Part shown: piece by piece, positions 34,099 to 42,825 of the stretch
Position numbering within the stretch: the stretch's first letter is position 1
Layout of the letters: each line of letters begins with the position of its first letter
NCBI GenBank assembly: GCA_027487515.1
Contig: JAIYDL010000007.1
Coordinates: 1 to 64,000 of the forward strand
DNA length: 64,000 nt
Direction: 5' to 3'
Source: Pseudomonadota bacterium
GTDB taxonomy: Bacteria > Bdellovibrionota > Bacteriovoracia > Bacteriovoracales > Bacteriovoracaceae
Made by a program: the position numbers and the translations under genes
The notes under the pieces: model-generated
The model's database searches: none
What the model was told of the DNA's origin: nothing
Seen by the model: the letters and a program-made list of their open reading frames with translations, nothing else

Positions 34099-34884
34099 TT
34101 AACGCATCCGAAGGATGGTGCGCTTCTGATTAAGGTCGTAGATCATCTGATCGAGCTGAGCTTTCTGAGACTTTGACCCACTGTGTGAGCGGTAGTCGAG
34201 TTTCAAAGTGCTCTCAGCTTCTTGTGCCTGAATCGCCATGATGGCCGGGGCAGAAGACTGGAGGAGGTTTCCGAGGTTTACGACCTTCGACACATCGGCC
34301 ACGACTGCGATCCCATTTTGACCAGGGTTAAGGCCAGTGAAGATCCCTGCAGTTCCGACGACGTTGTTAGAGTTAATGATCGGAAAGAAATTGAGACCTG
34401 GAAGGGTGCGACCAATGCTGTCGAAGGCAGCGATGGGCACGGCCACACCGATCGCCGTAACGGTTTCACTCAGGGCCAAGTAAACTCTCGCACCGTTACC
34501 GATGTTAAGCGCAATCACTTGGTTGTTTGCGATAAGAGGGATCATGTTCCCGTTCGGTAAGGTGGCCGAAGTGGTTTGGATATCGGCAAGCTCTGAAACG
34601 TTAACCGAGATCTTGAGCTGGTTCACACCGCCCAGACCGCTCACGAGTTCGAGTTGGCCCACCGGAGTCTGGCCCCGTGGGTGAAGGACAGGAATTGAGA
34701 GCGAGGCAAACTGCATGGCACCAAGGTTCAAGTCTGCAGCAAAAGACATCCAAACATCATCATTGATTGTTTTTGCCTCGACCTTCACACCGGTCAAGAC
34801 ATTGGACGGAGCATTCTGTCCGCAGGAAATGGCAAAGAGAGAGAGAATCACGAGAGTGACAGTACGGAGAAGGAGATTTTTCAT
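34099..34884 (-). CDS. Lipoprotein of unknown function
   Basis: This is a 261-residue protein when started at ATG 34884. It has a signal peptide with lipobox (LSLFAIS-C) and no internal membrane segments. The mature part is rich in Asn, Val and small residues with alternating strands (NQLKISVNVSELADIQTTSATLPNG), suggesting a beta-rich fold, and ends in a charged helix. The open frame upstream of this ATG is long but lacks coding character. The family is not recognised. Confidence 0.72.
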   Translation of the reverse strand: MKNLLLRTVTLVILSLFAISCGQNAPSNVLTGVKVEAKTINDDVWMSFAADLNLGAMQFASLSIPVLHPRGQTPVGQLELVSGLGGVNQLKISVNVSELADIQTTSATLPNGNMIPLIANNQVIALNIGNGARVYLALSETVTAIGVAVPIAAFDSIGRTLPGLNFFPIINSNNVVGTAGIFTGLNPGQNGIAVVADVSKVVNLGNLLQSSAPAIMAIQAQEAESTLKLDYRSHSGSKSQKAQLDQMIYDLNQKRTILRMR

Positions 34885-35080
34885 GAGGCTACCCAATGGA
34901 GACGAAGTCTCTTGGATGATAACGACCCGGCCTTTCAACAAACGTGCAACTAGGTGAATACGTGCAACGGCAAGATGGCTATCCAATATGTGCTGCATCA
35001 TGTTAAGGCCTGGCGGAATTTTTTGCAAGCTAAAAGTTGAGTGGACACATCGGATGAGTCCCTCTTAGGATGCTAAGCCT

Positions 35081-35737
35081 ATGAAAGAGCTAACTTTTTA
35101 TTTTGATTATTTATCCCCTTTTTCTTACTTCGCGTGGCTTCGACTGGGGCCCTTGGCACAGGAACTTCAACTGAAACTGATCCTCAAACCGGTGGCGCTG
35201 GGGCCACTTCTCAATCATTGGCAAATCAAAGGCCCCGGAGAAGTGACACCGAAGCGGGAGTTCCTTCTCCGGCAAATGCTCCGGTACGCCGACCGCAAAG
35301 GAATCCCTTTTACGACACCCAAAACCCATCCGTTCAACTCACTCTATGCCCTCCGGCTCTCCCTCGCCAATGTGGCCGGGGACCTTCAGCATCAAGTTGT
35401 TGATACCCTTTGGCGCGCGGGCTGGGAGCACCGGATCGATTTAGGTGAACCGAACGAAATCCTCGAAGCGTTGCGAGCAAATAACCTCCCGGCCGATGAC
35501 CTCTATGAGGCGAGCTTTGGCCGGGCCGCGAAGGTTGAGTTGAAGCAAAACATCCAGGAGGCGATCGAGAAAGGTGTCTTCGGAGTCCCGAGCTTCGTCT
35601 ACGCCGATGAACTTTTCTGGGGGAATGACTCACTGGATGAGCTGGTGGCCTTCATCCGTGGGCAAGACAACCTAGATCGGGATAAGCTCGCCTATCTTCT
35701 CTCATCAACTCCAAGAGCGGCGGCGCAGTCTTTATGA
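35081..35737 (+). CDS. 2-hydroxychromene-2-carboxylate isomerase/DsbA-like (GST kappa) protein
   Basis: This 218-residue protein has the DsbA-like thioredoxin fold of HCCA isomerases and kappa GSTs: TFYFDYLSPFSYFAWLRL at the N-terminus with the catalytic serine, an inserted helical domain, and GVFGVPSFVYADELFWGNDSLDEL at the C-terminus. These enzymes isomerise aromatic breakdown intermediates with glutathione or act in related chemistry. No other aromatic-degradation gene is present, so the true substrate is unknown. It overlaps the next gene by four bases. Confidence 0.85.
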   Translation: MKELTFYFDYLSPFSYFAWLRLGPLAQELQLKLILKPVALGPLLNHWQIKGPGEVTPKREFLLRQMLRYADRKGIPFTTPKTHPFNSLYALRLSLANVAGDLQHQVVDTLWRAGWEHRIDLGEPNEILEALRANNLPADDLYEASFGRAAKVELKQNIQEAIEKGVFGVPSFVYADELFWGNDSLDELVAFIRGQDNLDRDKLAYLLSSTPRAAAQSL

Positions 35738-36207
35738 AAACTTTCATCACCCTCCTCGTTTTTTTCGTGGTTCCGGCCCAGGCAGTGGAACTCAAATTTA
35801 TTGGCCCCTGCTCTGCGGACTTCATCATGCGGACCGAAGTGAGGGAAGCCTACCGGAACGTTGGTGAACTGACTGTGGCGACACTGGCGAAGTTCGGAAT
35901 TCCCCATGAGGGAACAGAAGAGGGCCTGGCCTCGGCCTTTAGCACACCGACTGGAAAGGGGGCCCTTGAGGTCGTCTCTGACATTGAGCTTCGGGCCTAC
36001 GGTTGGTGCTATTCTGTCGACGGAGTCGCGCCGGAAGTTTACCCCAACGAAATCGCGATCACCCCAACCACCAAGTCCATCGTTTGGCACTTTGGCTTCG
36101 CGCGCTACTACAAGGGTGAATGGATCACTCAGTGCACTCCGGCCCACACGATCCGACCGGCCTTCCTCTGCGAGGACCCATTGGCCGAGTCGCGAGATCT
36201 GAAATGA
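35734..36207 (+). CDS. Exported protein, possible DUF4430-like domain
   Basis: This 157-residue protein has a signal peptide (MKTFITLLVFFVVPAQA-V). The mature part contains ELRAYGWCYSVDGVAPEVYPNEIAI followed by SIVWHFGFARYYKG. This resembles the Trp/Tyr-rich turn and strand of DUF4430 (transcobalamin C-terminal-like) domains, but the match is weak. Four cysteines suggest disulfides. It is coupled to the HCCA-isomerase-like gene by a four-base overlap. Confidence 0.6.
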   Translation: MKTFITLLVFFVVPAQAVELKFIGPCSADFIMRTEVREAYRNVGELTVATLAKFGIPHEGTEEGLASAFSTPTGKGALEVVSDIELRAYGWCYSVDGVAPEVYPNEIAITPTTKSIVWHFGFARYYKGEWITQCTPAHTIRPAFLCEDPLAESRDLK

Positions 36208-36250
36208 TTTTTCCTGTTGCGCCCGCGCCCCCCCGCTCTTAGAGTTAGGA

Positions 36251-37882
36251 ATGGCCCATCGAAACAAGACCCAGCTCCTGACAGAACACTTGATAAAAAT
36301 CATCTCCGAGACCAACGGCATCTCGCTCTCGGATACCCTCGAGCTCGCGGTCATGGGGGACGCCAAAGACGACAACCCTTTGGTTCGAAAGTCCCTGCAG
36401 GAGTTTCGCCGGTTGATCAACGATTTCCACACCGACGACGTGGACATCAAGACCCTCCTCGGGCATCAGGTGTCCCAAGCGCTGTTTCAGTTCTTTAAGC
36501 GCTTTCCCAAGCCCTACATTGAGGAGCACATTCACCTCACGGGCTCCCTCTCGGCCGATTTCATTCACCCGCACTTGATGAAGCTCCTCCAGGGACCCAA
36601 CCGCGCGGTCTACGTCGAGATCATCGACCAGGTTTACGGCGCTGGAACGGCCGCCGAGATCGAAACCCCCGAAGACGTGGACAACCTCATCCGCCTCAAA
36701 GAGGATGAGCACTTCGACCGCTACCTGAGGATCCTCCTCCTCCCGAAGCTCATCCTTACGACGAAAGAGATGCACGCGGCCGCGGCGTACCACATGGCCT
36801 CGGAGCTCTACCACAAGTACAACGTAGGAATGCTCCGGCTGAAGTTCACTCTTTCGAGGGCGACGACCAACAGTGACGAAAAAATTCCGGGGCTCGAATC
36901 CCTCACCGAAGAGGATGTGGTCCTCGGTCTCTACGATGGATTCATGGCCTTCAAGAAGCGGGTGCCGGAGTTCGACTTCGTCCTTTCTCCGTGCTTCCGG
37001 AAAGAGGCCAACTTCTTCGACGCGAGTCGTTTTGAAACGAAGAAGCTTCATTTCCTGGCCCAGGTCGACGCCATCGTCGACATCCTCGATAAGTACCCCT
37101 TCCTCGCTCCTTACCTTTGTGAGGTCGACACCGTTGGCTCGGAGAAGGACCTCTACCGCAAAGGTCACTTCGCGGAAATGCAGCAGGGGTTCCGGAAGCT
37201 CCACTTCAAGGGCTTCTCCATCCGCTCCCACCACGGGGAGACCTGGCACACGCTTAAAAAAGGTGTCCAGGCGGTGGATAATGCCCTCAACATCTGGCAC
37301 ATCGATACTCTTGAGCACGGACTCTCTCTCGGGATCAATCCGAACTTCTATTTCCACTCCCTCTACCGACGCCTCGTGATCGCCAACGAGCGCGGCGAAA
37401 AGATCGCCGTGGGCTCCAGCGATTGGAAGGAGCTGATGGACATGGACTGGCGGGAGCACACGGAGCTGCGGGACAAGCTCTTCCGAGGAGAGGCCCTGAG
37501 CGATGAAGAGCGGCGGATTTTTGTGAAGGTCAAATTCCATACCGCTCGGGAAGTGGAGCACTACCAGCATGATGTTCTCAACCGGATGATCAACAAGGGC
37601 GTGGGCCTCATCGCGCTGCCGAGTTCGAACAATAAGCTCACCACGAGCTTCACCGACTACAAGGATCACCCCTTCTCCTGGTGGGAAAAGAAGGGTCTGA
37701 AGCTTGGTGTCGGCACAGACAATTACATCACCCTCAACACCAACTACATCCAGGAACTTCTGATCCTCCTCTACACCGACGCTGAAAACCTCAAGATCAC
37801 GAAGCTCTTGATGGTCGCCACCGGTGAAACCCGGCGCCCCTACATTTCACAGCTCCTTTGGAAGATGCGACAGAATCAGTAG
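36251..37882 (+). CDS. Adenosine deaminase-like metal-dependent hydrolase, long and divergent
   Basis: This 543-residue protein carries the adenosine/AMP deaminase motif set in changed form: HIHLTGSL (first His pair), RSHHGETWH (active-site Glu), DTLEHG (third His), LPSSNNKL and LGVGTDNYI (final Asp). Typical adenosine deaminases are about 340 residues and end in TDDP; here an extra 90 residues or so separate the third His from LPSSN, and the second Asp is Asn. The metal-binding residues appear to be kept. It could be a deaminase for another purine or a related hydrolase. It has no signal peptide and ends about 80 bases before the repeat protein gene. Confidence 0.75.
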   Translation: MAHRNKTQLLTEHLIKIISETNGISLSDTLELAVMGDAKDDNPLVRKSLQEFRRLINDFHTDDVDIKTLLGHQVSQALFQFFKRFPKPYIEEHIHLTGSLSADFIHPHLMKLLQGPNRAVYVEIIDQVYGAGTAAEIETPEDVDNLIRLKEDEHFDRYLRILLLPKLILTTKEMHAAAAYHMASELYHKYNVGMLRLKFTLSRATTNSDEKIPGLESLTEEDVVLGLYDGFMAFKKRVPEFDFVLSPCFRKEANFFDASRFETKKLHFLAQVDAIVDILDKYPFLAPYLCEVDTVGSEKDLYRKGHFAEMQQGFRKLHFKGFSIRSHHGETWHTLKKGVQAVDNALNIWHIDTLEHGLSLGINPNFYFHSLYRRLVIANERGEKIAVGSSDWKELMDMDWREHTELRDKLFRGEALSDEERRIFVKVKFHTAREVEHYQHDVLNRMINKGVGLIALPSSNNKLTTSFTDYKDHPFSWWEKKGLKLGVGTDNYITLNTNYIQELLILLYTDAENLKITKLLMVATGETRRPYISQLLWKMRQNQ

Positions 37883-37965
37883 TTTCATTTTTACACGGTG
37901 AGCATCGGCTGGGCAGCAATCCGTGTGATACTCTGCCAGCCGTTTCCCTTCTCCGGAGGTCAATG

Positions 37966-38826
37966 ATGATACGGATTTTCTCAACCCTCGCCCTTCTCCT
38001 CATGGCGGCCCTAGCGCAGGGCCAGACGACGAGCTTCGGGGAATGCGTCACAGCTGTTTCACGCACGAACGGTTACAACGCTTCACAGGCCCGGGAAATC
38101 TGTGCCCAGCGCCCCCTCCGGTACGACACCTTCAGCGCCTGCATCAGCGATGCTTATCAGAATAACGGCTACAGCACTTCAGGCGCACGGGAGATCTGTT
38201 CCCGAGCTCTGGTCAATTACGAAACCTACGGCGCTTGCGTCGACGACGTTTACCGGAACAACGGTTATAACACCACCGCGGCCCGCGACTTCTGTGCGCG
38301 AGCGCGCATCCCCTACAAGACCTACGGCACCTGCATCGATGATGTTTACCGAAACAATGGTTACAACACCACCAACGCCAGACAAGTCTGTGACGGTGCC
38401 CGGATTTCTTATCCGAACTTTGGCGCCTGCGTGGATGATGTCTACCGGAACAACGGCTACAATCAAACGGCGGCACGGGAGCATTGCTTCAAGCAACGGA
38501 TCCGGTACGCAAGCTACGGAGCGTGTGTTGAAGACGTCTACAGAAACAATGGCTACAACCAAACGGTGGCGCGGGAGCATTGCTCGAAGCAACGGATTCG
38601 GTACTCGAGTTACGGGGTCTGCGTCGATGACGTCTACAGGAACAATGGTTATAACCAGACCGGGGCCCGGAATACCTGTGCGGCGGCATCGATTCGCTAC
38701 TCGAGTTTGAGCGCCTGCATCGACGACGTTTATCGCAACAATGGCTATGACCGAGCGGGGGCCCAGCAGGTGTGCGAAAGATTGACTAGGTTCCCGGATG
38801 ACGAAGACCGACCCAGCCGTCGGTAA
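37966..38826 (+). CDS. Secreted protein built of eight 32-residue cysteine-pair repeats
   Basis: The ATG at 37966 is five bases after GGAGGT (ATG at 37963 is two bases after it). The signal peptide (ALLLMAALAQG-Q) is followed by eight tandem 32-residue units. The consensus is YGACVDDVYRNNGYNxTxAR, then about three residues to a second Cys, a basic RIRY-type end, and the next unit. Each unit has two cysteines spaced C-x18-C, making sixteen in all. The first two units are most degenerate and units 3-7 nearly identical. The product ends in an acidic/basic tail (PDDEDRPSRR). I know no family with this unit. Regular spacing suggests a solenoid or bead-like structure outside the cytoplasm. Confidence 0.85.
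   Translation: MIRIFSTLALLLMAALAQGQTTSFGECVTAVSRTNGYNASQAREICAQRPLRYDTFSACISDAYQNNGYSTSGAREICSRALVNYETYGACVDDVYRNNGYNTTAARDFCARARIPYKTYGTCIDDVYRNNGYNTTNARQVCDGARISYPNFGACVDDVYRNNGYNQTAAREHCFKQRIRYASYGACVEDVYRNNGYNQTVAREHCSKQRIRYSSYGVCVDDVYRNNGYNQTGARNTCAAASIRYSSLSACIDDVYRNNGYDRAGAQQVCERLTRFPDDEDRPSRR
38035..38787 (+). repeat. Eight tandem 96-base coding repeats
   Basis: Units begin at 38035, 38131, 38227, 38323, 38419, 38515, 38611 and 38707, each 96 bases except the shortened last one. The core NNGYN with surrounding VYR is kept in the DNA as well as the protein (for example gatgtttaccg and acaatggttacaac blocks), so duplication was probably recent for the central units. There are no spacers, so this is not a CRISPR array. 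Confidence 0.9.
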
Positions 38827-38879
38827 AAGACTTAAAGGCATCGATTTGATCTGGGCCGTTGCCTCTTTCCAGTCGGGCC

Positions 38880-39776
38880 CTAGGATCTCCGCCATCGTTG
38901 CCCAAGCCGAAAGATGTCATCGGCGAACTCTCGGTGATCCGTCAGAAACTGCGCTGAAGCGAGGAAACCGATGCCATGGCGACCGAAGAATTGCTTCCTT
39001 CGCGGAAGTTGATGAGGAATGAGCTGATTGAGCGCGAGGGCCGGTCGGGCGACCTGGGTCGGGAGAACGCCGATCCCTAGGCCCTGGATCGTGAGTGTCT
39101 TGATGGTCTCGAAATTGAGCACCGAATGCGCACCGAGTTTCGCTATGCTCTCTGCCAGGTAGCTCTCGATGGAGCGGCCTTGAGCGTCCGTCGCCAGAGG
39201 GTGTAAGATCAGAGTCTTCGCCGCTGAAGGTGTCGCCGCCTTGGGTGAGATGTAAAACGAGTACTCGTCCTCAAAGAGCAAGAAGAACTCGCTCTGCCGA
39301 GACCCCTTCGTCGCAAGGTTCGCCCCGATCGCGAGGTCGAGCTCTTCCCGAGAGATCCCGGCCGCGAGGTTCTCGCTTGAGTCCACGTAGAGTTCGAGCG
39401 CGAGTTCCGCGTAGATCGTTCCTAGGTATTCTTTAAGCTCAGCAAAAAAATAGGCGACGATGCTGTCGTACATTCCGATCCGAAGCTTCCGAGGGACAGT
39501 CGCCCCCCGCCGGGCCCGCAGCTTCGCTTCGACCGCTGTCGACTCCTCGATAATCCTTTTGCTCGCCCGAAGCAGGAGCTCGCCCTCCTTGGTCAAAACG
39601 AGGCCCTGTGGAGATCGGACGAAGAGCGTCGACTCGAGCTCGAGCTCCAGCGCCGCTAAGCTCTTCGAGAGCCCCGCCTGGGAAATCCCCGAAGCGATTG
39701 CCGCCTCACGGATGGAGCGAAACTGCGTGAGCCTGTAGAAATGGCGGATCTTCTCGAGATGTTCAACGAGTGCCAT
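38880..39776 (-). CDS. LysR-family transcriptional regulator
   Basis: This 298-residue protein has an N-terminal winged helix (FYRLTQFRSIREAAIASGISQAGLSKSLAALE) and the LysR effector-binding domain (KLRIGMYDSIVAYFFAEL, LDLAIGANLA). LysR proteins usually control a neighbouring divergent gene and themselves. A perfect 7-4-7 inverted repeat lies 10 bases upstream of its start, and a divergent exported-protein gene begins at 39893, so that gene is the likely target. The effector cannot be inferred. Confidence 0.92.
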   Translation of the reverse strand: MALVEHLEKIRHFYRLTQFRSIREAAIASGISQAGLSKSLAALELELESTLFVRSPQGLVLTKEGELLLRASKRIIEESTAVEAKLRARRGATVPRKLRIGMYDSIVAYFFAELKEYLGTIYAELALELYVDSSENLAAGISREELDLAIGANLATKGSRQSEFFLLFEDEYSFYISPKAATPSAAKTLILHPLATDAQGRSIESYLAESIAKLGAHSVLNFETIKTLTIQGLGIGVLPTQVARPALALNQLIPHQLPRRKQFFGRHGIGFLASAQFLTDHREFADDIFRLGQRWRRS

Positions 39777-39786
39777 GATAACCTCC

Positions 39787-39804
39787 GGTTATATAGGTAT
39801 AACC
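39787..39804. promoter_or_regulatory. Candidate LysR operator
   Basis: GGTTATA-N4-TATAACC is a perfect inverted repeat located 10-28 bases upstream of the LysR start codon and between it and the divergent promoter. LysR proteins commonly bind such AT-rich dyads (T-N11-A class) to repress themselves and activate the divergent gene. Confidence 0.55.
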
Positions 39805-39813
39805 CTTAAGGTT

Positions 39814-39843
39814 TTGACAGGCAAGTCCATCGACCCATAAGAT
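39814..39843 (+). promoter_or_regulatory. Predicted sigma-70 promoter for exported-protein gene
   Basis: A perfect TTGACA (39814-39819) is followed after 18 bases by TAAGAT (39838-39843). Transcription would start near 39850, about 43 bases before the GTG at 39893. The candidate LysR operator lies just upstream of the -35 box, a typical activator position. Confidence 0.55.
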
Positions 39844-39892
39844 CGGGGCGTGGATCCAGAAGGATCTCTAACTTCAAAAAAGGACAAACTAA

Positions 39893-40294
39893 GTGAAAAC
39901 AGTTTTTGCCATCATCGCCGGTCTCCTCCTCAATGGCGGAGCTTCTGCTCAGTCCAATAGACTTCCCACCGAAGACGAGCGGGTTGACTGCCAGCGGTAC
40001 AACGTGAGCGCCGTCCTCTCGAGCAACACTCGTTCGGACATCGACATCTTCTGCGTCGAGAAGACGAGCGACTCGACGTTGACGGTTCGATTCCGCGGTA
40101 CCTACAGTGACATTTACTCGACGCCATACATCGGCGTCTCGGAGCGTGCCCTGGCCCGGCTCCGACGCCTAGTGACCGGAAAAACCTATACCTGCCGCTT
40201 TCCCAAGTTGGCACTCCAGTGCCACGACAATCTGGACTGCGGCTACCCCCACGTGGCCTACTGGTTCCAGGACGTAGACTGTAGAGAGTTCTGA
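39893..40294 (+). CDS. Small exported cysteine-containing protein, unknown
   Basis: This 133-residue protein has a signal peptide (VFAIIAGLLLNGGASA-Q). The mature part contains six cysteines and a beta-rich centre (STLTVRFRGTYSDIYSTPYIGVSE), ending CGYPHVAYWFQDVDCREF. The start is GTG with AGGA about eight bases upstream. It is divergent from the LysR gene and has a good sigma-70-like promoter, so it is likely LysR controlled. No family is recognised. Confidence 0.7.
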   Translation: MKTVFAIIAGLLLNGGASAQSNRLPTEDERVDCQRYNVSAVLSSNTRSDIDIFCVEKTSDSTLTVRFRGTYSDIYSTPYIGVSERALARLRRLVTGKTYTCRFPKLALQCHDNLDCGYPHVAYWFQDVDCREF

Positions 40295-40470
40295 GACTGA
40301 GGAAAACCAAACAAGTGGGCGAGGATTTCTGGTTTAAGTGTTCGGATCTCAGCCTTCCTTATATTCATCAACGAAACTCCCGCGATGAAGTTTTCGCCGT
40401 GAGATGACCTGATAACGGCAGGCGTTCTGTGACTAGGATTCGTGAATGGAGTGTACTTCGAGCTGATGAA

Positions 40471-40496
40471 AGAGGAGGTCATGTTTGACCTCCTCT
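40471..40496. terminator. Perfect 11-base-pair hairpin between convergent genes
   Basis: AGAGGAGGTCA (40471-40481) pairs perfectly with TGACCTCCTCT (40486-40496) around a TGTT loop. It lies between two convergent genes. On the minus strand it is followed by TTTCATC, so it best fits a terminator for the gene at 40546-41265, and it may work in both directions. I see nothing else in this 250-base gap. Confidence 0.65.
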
Positions 40497-40545
40497 GGAT
40501 CGGTAGGATGAGTAGTTATTGAGAAGTGAGAAGATGCGATCGGTT

Positions 40546-41265
40546 TTAGTTCGCTCCTCCGCCATCATTCCCGCCATTGTAATTATCGGTCGTACCACCT
40601 GAAGTCGTATCCACCTCGTAGAGCACAACGGAGAATAGCCCAGACTGAGCTCCCGTTGGAGTTGAGCCTTCAGGCATATTCTTCCACCAAAGCGACGAAA
40701 ACCGTGACTCGCAAGTCTCTGTCTTCGATGTTCCTCTTGGGTAAAGGGCAAACTGATTTTTATGACCGAGGGTTCCATCGTATTGCGTAGAGACGACTTG
40801 GACGAGACCGACAACAACGCATTCCGAAACGAGGCTCGTGAGAATAGTCTTTCGTTCTTCGGTTGTGCTGAAGCTCATCTCGGCGTTTGTGAACCGGAAG
40901 CCGTGAGCAGCTGAAATGTCCAGGAGTTGCTCAAGGGGCAGGCACTCTGGATTCACCGTCGTTTCGACCAGGGACTTTCCAAGCTCATTCATGCCATCGA
41001 TTTTTCCAAGAAGATGCTTTTGATCTTTCGCTGACACCTGCTTTAGGACTCCATCTGCAAGTGTAAGGTGATTAACCCAATACCGGAGGTCCAATTTAAC
41101 CCCATCTTTACAGTTGTTCGCCGCCGTAACTTCGTACGCCTTCACATAACTCCCTGAAAAGCTCCCGATGATTTTTGGTGGTTTCGCACCCATGGCAGAT
41201 GCTGCTTGCCAGTTAAGAAAAAGTGAAATCAGAATGATGAGTTTCGTACTAAAAGCTGATGACAT
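40546..41265 (-). CDS. Exported protein of unknown function
   Basis: This 239-residue protein has a signal peptide (LIILISLFLNWQAASA-M). The mature part has a domain with four cysteines, strands such as LFSVVLYEVDTTS, and an Asn/Gly-rich tail (DNYNGGNDGGGAN). It is preceded by a GGGGCG ribosome site and followed by a strong hairpin, suggesting a single-gene unit. The 262-base gap upstream (41266-41527) contains no other gene that I can support. No family is recognised. Confidence 0.72.
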   Translation of the reverse strand: MSSAFSTKLIILISLFLNWQAASAMGAKPPKIIGSFSGSYVKAYEVTAANNCKDGVKLDLRYWVNHLTLADGVLKQVSAKDQKHLLGKIDGMNELGKSLVETTVNPECLPLEQLLDISAAHGFRFTNAEMSFSTTEERKTILTSLVSECVVVGLVQVVSTQYDGTLGHKNQFALYPRGTSKTETCESRFSSLWWKNMPEGSTPTGAQSGLFSVVLYEVDTTSGGTTDNYNGGNDGGGAN

Positions 41266-41527
41266 TTTTGCGCCCCATTGGTTGTTTTCATCTGTAGATC
41301 AGACTTGGGGCTTTCTATTTCTAATTGGCCCTACTGAATAGGAAAAGATTGTTTAGTTTCGGTTAGGATTCTCGCCTTACGTTAGCCCACAGTGTTAAGT
41401 CGTCTTGCTTGTCGATGAAGTCGGTGTCGGGGAAACGATCCAACAGAGCACCAGGTTCGCAACAATCTATGGAACATGAGACACTTTGTCGTTCGATAGA
41501 AATAGGAGTTCATCTCACGAACCCCGA

Positions 41528-42634
41528 TCAAACCGAATAAAACTCCAGCATCAGTTCGATGACTTGGACATCCGACCGATCCGAAAGATCTGGCGCATTC
41601 TGGCGGATACTTCTGACGAGTTCCTGAAGCGCAGGTGTTTGGGGCGTGCCACCTAAGTGATCGAGGGCATCTTGCTTGAGTGCTCTGATCTCTTCTTTGT
41701 GTTCATGAATGATCATAATGGTCGGGACCAAATTGACGTCGTAGGATTCAACGAGCCGGCGGTAGAGCTGATCTTCGCGTCGCGATCTCTCTCCCGCTCG
41801 GAGTTGATCCGTTTCCATGGCACTGAGACGGCTTGCGTATGCTTGAAGTGGGACCCGTGGATCCGCCTCGTTCGAAGTTCCTGAGCGCTTCCAAAGGTAT
41901 CGAACCTGCTCAAAACTCTGATCACCGTTATCAGTGTTGGTGGGCATGACGATGATCTGTCGATCACGCTGACAGCTCAGAGTGACGTACTTGTTGTTCC
42001 GGTCATCCCGACAGATTCCTCGACCTTCTCTTTGGACCAGTCCAAGGCACCCGCGGTTTTCAAACTCCTCGCAGCTCGGGAATTCGACTTCCAGATTTCC
42101 TCCGTTGATGACGGCCCAGAAGTTATGTTTCCCGGGAAGTGTCCGATCCCAGAGGCCTGTAGAGATCGCCTGGTTCCCCCGGAACTTAACCCGTTCACCG
42201 AGAGGTCCCAGGCCGCGAAGGTAGTGGCCGATGATGTAGGGATTGTCAGTGGCAAGGCAAGCCGTGTTGTCGATCTCGATGGAGACTTCGTATTTCGTTA
42301 AGAGGGGGGTGATCTTACTCCGGAGGAAATCCACACTTTGACCGGCCGACGACCAATGCCCAACGTATCCGACCTTGAGCGATCGGGTTCCAGGGTACCG
42401 AGCGAGGATGCCGTCGAGGTTCTCGCTCTCTGGGACAGTGAGTTTTCTCCCGCAGGAGTTGCCCGCGTTCCACAGGCGGCAACCCAGGCGGAAGAAGCCC
42501 ACCTGATTTGAGGGGTGGCTTCCGGTCTGGCAGATGCAGAGATCATTGTCTCTGGCGCTTACCTCTGTTGCTAGCCCGAGAACTCCAACGAGAGCAAAGA
42601 CTGCGTAGGACAGCATGAGGATTAGTCTATTCAT
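41528..42634 (-). CDS. Exported cysteine-rich protein with C-terminal KEEI...SD module
   Basis: This 368-residue protein has a signal peptide (MLSYAVFALVGVLGLATEVSA). The N-terminal part is cysteine-rich (DLCICQTGSHPSNQVGFFRLG, then more cysteines) and looks disulfide-bonded. A helical stretch follows, then a 56-residue C-terminal module (KEEIRALKQDALDHLGGTPQ and on to a final SDxxVIELMLEF) that is also found at the end of the protein at 44642-45037. The module is preceded in both by a hydrophobic segment. Function unknown. The first 40 residues after the signal are reminiscent of secreted recognition domains, but no family is assigned. Confidence 0.72.
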   Translation of the reverse strand: MNRLILMLSYAVFALVGVLGLATEVSARDNDLCICQTGSHPSNQVGFFRLGCRLWNAGNSCGRKLTVPESENLDGILARYPGTRSLKVGYVGHWSSAGQSVDFLRSKITPLLTKYEVSIEIDNTACLATDNPYIIGHYLRGLGPLGERVKFRGNQAISTGLWDRTLPGKHNFWAVINGGNLEVEFPSCEEFENRGCLGLVQREGRGICRDDRNNKYVTLSCQRDRQIIVMPTNTDNGDQSFEQVRYLWKRSGTSNEADPRVPLQAYASRLSAMETDQLRAGERSRREDQLYRRLVESYDVNLVPTIMIIHEHKEEIRALKQDALDHLGGTPQTPALQELVRSIRQNAPDLSDRSDVQVIELMLEFYSV

Positions 42635-42825
42635 TTACTGACTCCAAAACTAAAGATCTCCTTCCATTATGCTGGACCTCCACACAGATCTTGAGCCCCA
42701 TTGAAAGGATTACCTTGAGTGTTTCGCAGGTAGACGGTACCCCTCACTGTCAAAGAATTAAACAGCCGAGGTAATCTTTTGCCAATCTCTCTGGAGGAGG
42801 GAAAAGGGTTGCTAGGATCTGGTCC

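Noticed and set aside
36245-37669. 474-codon open frame on the minus strand
   Set aside because: It lies antisense to the adenosine deaminase-like gene, whose motifs are clear; the frame is kept open by codon bias and the protein is charged without family marks.
38035-38787. CRISPR-like repeat array
   Set aside because: The repeats are contiguous 96-base coding units without spacers and in frame with a signal-peptide protein.
38179-38895. Minus-strand frame opposite the repeat protein
   Set aside because: Its repeats are just the antisense of the 96-base units; the plus-strand frame has the signal peptide and ribosome site.
40295-40545. Gap of about 250 bases searched for a small gene
   Set aside because: Apart from the hairpin at 40471-40496 I see no supported coding frame with a ribosome site.
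41266-41527. Gap of about 260 bases searched for an RNA gene or small coding frame
   Set aside because: No tRNA-like cloverleaf, no strong hairpin and no coding frame with a ribosome site was seen.
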